From Streptomyces sp. A012304 (GTDB lineage Bacteria > Actinomycetota > Actinomycetes > Streptomycetales > Streptomycetaceae): a stretch of 35,495 nt of DNA. Below, piece after piece: positions 29,808-35,495 of this stretch. The stretch spans positions 49,835 to 85,329 of the forward strand of contig NZ_BQUN01000050.1 in the NCBI RefSeq assembly GCF_026008495.1. Reading direction: 5' to 3'. The translations under genes and the position numbers were made by a program. Under the pieces are notes generated by a model. That model ran no database searches. It saw nothing but the letters and a program-made list of their open reading frames with translations, and was not told the origin of the DNA. Each line of letters starts with the position of its first letter. Position 1 is the first letter of the stretch.

Positions 29808-30839
29808 GTGCCGCGCTCCTGTGTACCACCCCTCGTGCCCCACGCGCCCCCTCTGGGCGCCCTGCTCCGCCGTTACGCCGCCGGTGCCCCGCTTGCCTGC
29901 GAGCCGGTCGACCAGGGCCTGCTGAACCGCGGCTACCGGCTGCGCACCACCCGCGGCCGCTACTTCCTCAAGCACCATTTCGACCCGGACACCGCCGACC
30001 CGGCCTCGATCGTCCGCCAGCACCGCGCCACCCAGCGCCTGGCCGACCTGGGCGTCCCCGTCGCGCCGCCGCTGCCCGGCCGCGACGGGCGCACGGTCGC
30101 CGTCGTCGGCGGTCACGCCTACGCCCTGCACCCGTGGATCGACGGCCGCCACCGCCACGGCGCCCAGCTCACGCCCGCCGAGTGCGGCCGGCTCGGGGCG
30201 CTGCTGGGGGTGGTGCACGCAAGCCTGGAGCGCGTGATGCCCGCGCACGCCCGGGCGCGCGCCACCCCCGCCGCGAGCCCTGTCCCGGCCGACACGTTCG
30301 CGCTGATCGACGATCTCCTCGCGCGCGTGCGCCGGCACCGCCCGGCCGACTCCTTCGACGAACTCGCCCGCCACCGGCTGCTGGAACGCCGCATCCTGCT
30401 GGAACGCCACGCCGACCGGCGGCCCCCGCACGCCGCCCCGGTCGGCTGGGTGCACGGCGACTTCCACCCCTTCAACGTGCTCTACCGGGGAGACGCGCCC
30501 GCCGCAATCGTCGACTGGGACCGGCTCGGCGTGCAGCCCCGCGCGGAGGAGGCCGTCCGCGCCGCCGCGATCTTCTTCGTCCGCCCCGACGGCACCCTGG
30601 ACCTGCCCAAGACCCGGGCGTACGCGCGCGCGTACCGGCGCGCCACCGGGGCCGGGCCGTCCGAACTGGCGGCGGCCGTGCACCGCGTGTGGTGGGAGCG
30701 CCTCAACGACTTCTGGATGCTGCGCTGGCACTACGAGCGCGGCGACACCCGCGCCGACTCCCAGTTCCCGGCGGCCTCGGCCCTCGTCGTGTGGTGGACG
30801 AGCGAGTACGACGCGGTGTGCGCCGCGTTCACCGGCTGA
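29808..30839 (+). CDS. APH/choline-kinase-like phosphotransferase
   Basis: The 343-residue protein has the kinase-like APH fold. An N-lobe follows residue 20, with the possible ATP Lys in RGRYFLKHHFDPD; the catalytic loop is WVHGDFHPFNVLYRG and the Mg-binding segment AAIVDWDRLG. The catalytic Asp, the following Asn and the VDWD Asp are all present, so it should be active. Substrates in this family include aminoglycosides, homoserine, choline and fructosamines; none can be named here, and a resistance role is not implied. The start is GTG at 29808, apparently leaderless. Separated from the convergent kinase gene by a long hairpin. Confidence 0.88.
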   Translation: MPRSCVPPLVPHAPPLGALLRRYAAGAPLACEPVDQGLLNRGYRLRTTRGRYFLKHHFDPDTADPASIVRQHRATQRLADLGVPVAPPLPGRDGRTVAVVGGHAYALHPWIDGRHRHGAQLTPAECGRLGALLGVVHASLERVMPAHARARATPAASPVPADTFALIDDLLARVRRHRPADSFDELARHRLLERRILLERHADRRPPHAAPVGWVHGDFHPFNVLYRGDAPAAIVDWDRLGVQPRAEEAVRAAAIFFVRPDGTLDLPKTRAYARAYRRATGAGPSELAAAVHRVWWERLNDFWMLRWHYERGDTRADSQFPAASALVVWWTSEYDAVCAAFTG

Positions 30840-30904
30840 GAGGGGGCTCGCCGCCGCGCCCGGGACGCCGGCGGCCGTCAGGGGCGCGGGCCCGGGCCCA
30901 CGAC

Positions 30905-30943
30905 ACGCGCGCGTGGTGCCCCGTCAGGGCTCCACGCGCGCGT
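30905..30943. terminator. Long hairpin, bidirectional terminator
   Basis: Positions 30905-30916 and 30932-30943 form a perfect 12-bp stem of alternating C and G, continued inside by GCCC/GGGC (30918-30921 / 30927-30930). It lies between the convergent phosphotransferase and Ser/Thr kinase genes. Confidence 0.8.
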
Positions 30944-30979
30944 ACATGTTCGAGACCTACGGAGGTCACCCCGCCGGGG

Positions 30980-32578
<1,599 letters not shown>

Positions 32579-32922
32579 CAGTCCTCGCCGTCGTTTCTGC
32601 CCGCGGTGCGCGCGGTGTTGTTACGGTCTCCGTCGGCCACGCTACAGCCTCCGCGCAAGCCGCCGGTCCGGGACGAGCCCGGGCACCGGTCGGAGAGAGA
32701 CCGGCCATGAAACCCGCATTCCGTGCCCACGTGCAAATTCTGTGTACCGGGCGTACGCCCCCTGTAACGCTTCCGCGACGCTTCTTTCGCGTAGGGTCAC
32801 GGAACGGGCACCGAGCTTGACGTGTCAGTGCCCTGGGGCAGACTTGGCCGGGAATAGCACTTTCGATCAATGGCGAGCACGGCGAGCGAGAGCGCCTGAG
32901 GGCCTTACGGGGGACGCAGAAG
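32579..32922. promoter_or_regulatory. Divergent promoter region between two kinase genes
   Basis: The 344-bp spacer contains no credible gene. It contains AT-richer patches and possible ECF-type elements such as CACGGAACGG (near 32798) and CCGGGAATAGCAC (near 32848), and a TTGACG hexamer near 32817 without a good -10 at standard distance. Promoters for both kinases must lie here; I cannot place them firmly. Confidence 0.5.
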
Positions 32923-34566
32923 ATGAGCCAGGACGGCGCACAGGGCCGGTTCACGGGGCGGGCGCTGGCCGGCGGCCGCTACCAGCTGCGTGATTTGCTC
33001 GGCGAGGGCGGCATGGCCTCGGTCCACCTCGCCTACGACTCGGTGCTCGACCGTCAGGTGGCGGTCAAGACACTGCACACCGAACTCGGCCGCGAGCAGG
33101 CCTTCCGCGAGCGTTTCCGCCGTGAGGCGCAGGCCGTGGCGAAGCTCACGCACACCAACATCGTCTCGGTCTTCGACACCGGCGAGGACGACGTCGACGG
33201 CATGACGACGCCGTACATCGTCATGGAGTACATCGAGGGGCGGCCGCTGGGTTCGGTGCTCGAGCAGGACGTGCGGCAGCAAGGCGCGATGCCCGCCGAC
33301 AAGGCGCTGAAGATCACCGCGGACGTGCTGGCGGCGCTGGAGATCAGTCACGAGATGGGGCTGGTCCACCGTGACATCAAGCCCGGCAACGTGATGATGA
33401 CCAAGCGTGGCGTGGTCAAGGTGATGGACTTCGGCATCGCGCGCGCGATGCAGTCCGGCGTCACCTCGATGACGCAGACCGGCATGGTCGTCGGCACTCC
33501 GCAGTACCTCTCGCCCGAACAGGCCCTCGGCCGCGGTGTGGACGCCCGCTCCGACCTGTACTCGGTCGGCATCATGCTGTTCCAACTGGTCACCGGGCGG
33601 CTGCCGTTCGACGCGGACTCGCCGCTGGCGATCGCGTACGCGCACGTGCAGGAGGAGCCGGTGGCTCCGTCCTCGATCAACCGTTCGCTGCCGCCGGCGG
33701 TGGACGCGCTCGTCGCCCGTGCGCTGAAGAAGAACCCGAACGAGCGCTTCCCCACCGCCGTCGCCATGCGCGACGAGTGCCTGCGGGTGGCGGCCTCCTT
33801 CCAGCCCGCCCCGCCGAGCATCGTGCCGGGCGCGCCCTCGCAGAGCGGCTCGGGCGTCGGCTCCGCGGTGTTCCCGCCGGTCGGCCAGAGCCCCCAGACC
33901 GCGGGCAGCGTCCAGACGCCGTACCAGCCGGCCCCGACGCCGAACCCGTACAACACCCCCTCGACGCCCGCCCCGTCGTACGGCTACCCGCAGCAGGGCG
34001 GCTACCAGACGCCCGCTTCGGCCTACGGCGGCCACCAGCAGGCGCCGACGCCGCCGGCGTACACCATCTCGCCCCAGCAGCCGTCGACGACGGTGGCCTC
34101 GGGCGGCGGGCGCAAGAGCAACAAGCCGGTCATCATCGGTTCGGCGGTCGTCGCCGTCGTGGCGGTCGGCGCGCTGATCGCCAGCCTCGCGCTGAACGGC
34201 GGCAGCGAGGACCCCAACGGCAAGGGCGGCTCCAGCGCCTCGGCATCGGCGACGGCGACGAAGGCGGCCGGCTACCGCGGCCCCGACACGTCGAAGACGA
34301 TCGAGTCGACCGAGTGCTCCGAGCCGCAGGAGTCGTACAACGACCCCGCGAAGATCCGGGTGCCGAACTTCAAGTTCAAGTACATCGCCTCGGTCAAGGC
34401 CTGCTTCCAGGCCGCCGGCTGGAGCATGAAGATCAAGTACGTGGACGAGAACACGTACGGCGACGGCGCGGTCATGGACCAGTTCCCGTCGGCGGGGACG
34501 GACGTCGACCCGAAGAACATGCCGGAGATCGAGCTGAGCGTGTCGTCGGGCAACCCGGCGTCCTGA
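32923..34566 (+). CDS. Ser/Thr protein kinase with a single extracellular PASTA-like domain
   Basis: The kinase domain (about 18-290) of this 547-residue PknB-type protein has GEGGMASV, Lys49 in VAVKTL, HRDIKPGN (Asp151), DFG (Asp169) and TSMTQTGMVVGTPQYLSPE. A Pro/Tyr/Gln-rich linker (about 290-400) precedes one transmembrane helix (about 403-425). The exterior ends in a domain (about 478-543) with the PASTA pattern, starting IRVPNFKFKYIASVKAC and ending GAVMDQFPSAGTDVD...IELSVSSG. Cys465 and Cys494 may form a disulfide. PASTA domains of such kinases bind peptidoglycan fragments, so wall sensing is likely. The ATG at 32923 was chosen, with GGGGGACGCAGAAG upstream. A hairpin follows downstream. 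Confidence 0.93.
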   Translation: MSQDGAQGRFTGRALAGGRYQLRDLLGEGGMASVHLAYDSVLDRQVAVKTLHTELGREQAFRERFRREAQAVAKLTHTNIVSVFDTGEDDVDGMTTPYIVMEYIEGRPLGSVLEQDVRQQGAMPADKALKITADVLAALEISHEMGLVHRDIKPGNVMMTKRGVVKVMDFGIARAMQSGVTSMTQTGMVVGTPQYLSPEQALGRGVDARSDLYSVGIMLFQLVTGRLPFDADSPLAIAYAHVQEEPVAPSSINRSLPPAVDALVARALKKNPNERFPTAVAMRDECLRVAASFQPAPPSIVPGAPSQSGSGVGSAVFPPVGQSPQTAGSVQTPYQPAPTPNPYNTPSTPAPSYGYPQQGGYQTPASAYGGHQQAPTPPAYTISPQQPSTTVASGGGRKSNKPVIIGSAVVAVVAVGALIASLALNGGSEDPNGKGGSSASASATATKAAGYRGPDTSKTIESTECSEPQESYNDPAKIRVPNFKFKYIASVKACFQAAGWSMKIKYVDENTYGDGAVMDQFPSAGTDVDPKNMPEIELSVSSGNPAS

Positions 34567-34660
34567 CGGGGGGTCGGCCTTCTGACGGGGGCCGGCTTTC
34601 TGACGGCGGGTCGGCCTTCTGACGGCGGGTCGGTCTTCTGACGGGGGTCGGCTTTTTGAG
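34566..34660 (+). repeat. Tandem 19-bp repeats after the kinase stop
   Basis: Five to six degenerate copies of TTCTGACGGCGGGTCGGCC follow the TGA directly; each copy carries another TGA or a close variant. They end before the terminator hairpin at 34674. Probably slippage-grown intergenic sequence. Confidence 0.75.
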
Positions 34661-34673
34661 GGTGGCATGAGAA

Positions 34674-34701
34674 AGGGCCCGGCGTACTGACGCCGGGCCC
34701 T
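34674..34701. terminator. 12-bp perfect hairpin, bidirectional terminator
   Basis: Positions 34674-34685 and 34690-34701 form a perfect 12-bp stem with the loop ACTG, followed on the plus strand by TGCTTCGTTCG. It lies between the convergent kinase and proteasome-activator genes. Confidence 0.88.
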
Positions 34702-34738
34702 GCTTCGTTCGTGGCCTGTTTCTACAGAGGGGACCGGG

Positions 34739-35284
34739 TCACAGGTACGGGCCGCCCGAACGGCCGCCCGTGCGCGGGTCGTCGCCGTCGTGACCGCCGA
34801 CGCCCGGCGGCAGGGCGCGGCGCATCTGCTCCAACTGGGCGCGCGCGGCCATCTGCTGGGCGAACAGCGTGGTCTGGATGCCGTGGAAGAGCCCCTCCAG
34901 CCAGCCGACCAACTGGGCCTGCGCGATGCGCAGTTCGGCATCGCTCGGGGTCACGTCGTCGTTGAACGGCAGGGACAGCCGCTCCAACTCCTCGACCAGC
35001 TCCGGTGCCAGGCCGTCCTCCAGCTCCTTCACCGAGCTGGCGTGGATCTCCTTGAGCCGGGCCCGGCTCGCCTCGTCCAGGGGAGCCGCGCGCACCTCCT
35101 CCAGCAGCTGCTTGATCATGCTGCCGATCCGCATGACCTTCGCCGGCTGTTCGACCTGCTCCGTCACCGGGATCTCACGGGAGTCCTCGTCCGCGTCGAT
35201 GCCGCCGAGCGCCATGCCGTCCTGGCCGACCACCAGGATCTTCTGGGCGTTCTCCGGCGACCTTTCGTTCCTCGGCATCTCCAT
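34739..35284 (-). CDS. bpa: Bacterial proteasome activator Bpa (PafE)
   Basis: The 181-residue protein matches Bpa/PafE (DUF2587), the ATP-independent ring that opens the actinobacterial 20S proteasome and feeds it unfolded proteins. Key parts are ILVVGQDGMALGG near the N-terminus, the helical core MRIGSMIKQLLEEVRAAPLDE through AQAQLVGWLEGLFHGIQTT (about 50-150), and the extreme C-terminus GGPYL, equivalent to the GQYL tail that docks into the proteasome alpha ring. The ATG at 35284 (MEMPRNERSPEN) was preferred; the frame is also open from a GTG at 35302, which has a GAGG upstream. No proteasome subunit genes are in the window. Confidence 0.95.
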   Translation of the reverse strand: MEMPRNERSPENAQKILVVGQDGMALGGIDADEDSREIPVTEQVEQPAKVMRIGSMIKQLLEEVRAAPLDEASRARLKEIHASSVKELEDGLAPELVEELERLSLPFNDDVTPSDAELRIAQAQLVGWLEGLFHGIQTTLFAQQMAARAQLEQMRRALPPGVGGHDGDDPRTGGRSGGPYL

Positions 35285-35446
35285 GCCGCCATTCTCTCGC
35301 ACCCCTCTACCTCATCACCGTGGTGCCCCCTGAGGTGGAAGATCCACCGTTTCCGTTCGGCGCAGTCCGAAATGCGGGCAAAATTCACCTATGTGAGTCT
35401 TGTGGCGTCTTTTCGTGGCAACCGACACCGGGAGGGGGTCACGGGC

Positions 35447-35495
35447 GTGACTCCATGGCGGCGGGGGTGGCTGGGGTGGTGGGGGTGGGCAGCAG
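35447..35495 (+). CDS. Possible start of a gene cut by the window end
   Basis: A GTG at 35447 with GGGAGGGGG about 8 bases upstream opens a frame that runs to the window edge (MTPWRRGWLGWWGWAA). The strong ribosome binding site is the main support. The Trp-rich reading could equally be chance in G-rich sequence, so this is a weak call. The interval 35303-35446 holds a small inverted repeat (GGTGGA 35334-35339 / TCCACC 35343-35348) and is otherwise featureless. Confidence 0.3.
   Translation, partial: MTPWRRGWLGWWGWAA

Overview
The window is very GC-rich with GC-biased third codon positions, frequent GTG starts, SsgA-like and SpdB-like proteins, PknB-type kinases and the bacterial proteasome activator Bpa. 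Together these point to a Streptomyces (or close relative) chromosome. The aspS end, a perfect parS site and the bkd operon suggest the conserved core near oriC. There is no sign of an inserted island.

Layout. 1-1664: aspS (minus, its C-terminus cut by the window edge), with a perfect 14-bp parS site in its upstream region. 1874-5157: a PAS-GAF-SpoIIE phosphatase-HATPase regulator overlapping tail to tail with an AI-2E family permease. 5252-6813: a pirin and an SseB-domain protein. 6947-11617: alpha/beta hydrolase, large acyl-CoA dehydrogenase, M18 aminopeptidase and a small membrane protein. 11630-14047: thioredoxin/NHL protein and, divergently, a LURP-one-like protein. 14255-15337: a two-gene unit ending in an SpdB-like (DUF2637) membrane protein. 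15374-17134: an ECF sigma factor carrying zinc finger, membrane anchor and long repeat-rich tail in one polypeptide, divergent from an SsgA-like gene. 17802-19605: nitrilase-family amidohydrolase and a mycothiol-dependent isomerase-like protein. 19682-22778: D,D-carboxypeptidase, then a GntR regulator coupled to an MFS transporter.

22844-25359 is the most unusual part. A sigma-70-like promoter is followed by two tandem, nearly identical 71-nt cloverleaf (tRNA-like) elements and then, 4 nt after the second, by the ATG of a 774-residue protein of unknown function. The two elements have canonical tRNA arm lengths but lack the D-loop GG and the T-loop TTC. They differ only at position 8 and at the four anticodon-loop positions 34-37 (GAA+G versus CTC+A). 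They cannot be ordinary tRNAs. They look like tRNA mimics placed in the leader of, and perhaps working with, the large protein. This is my candidate for an undescribed system.

25441-29225: the branched-chain 2-oxoacid dehydrogenase operon (E1 alpha, E1 beta, E2), which makes branched acyl-CoA starters and whose products could feed acyl-CoA dehydrogenases such as the one upstream. 29808-30839: an APH-like phosphotransferase, apparently leaderless. 30980-34566: two divergent membrane-anchored Ser/Thr kinases, the second with one PASTA-like domain. 34739-35284: the proteasome activator Bpa. Convergent genes are separated by strong perfect hairpins at 19627, 25408, 30905 and 34674.
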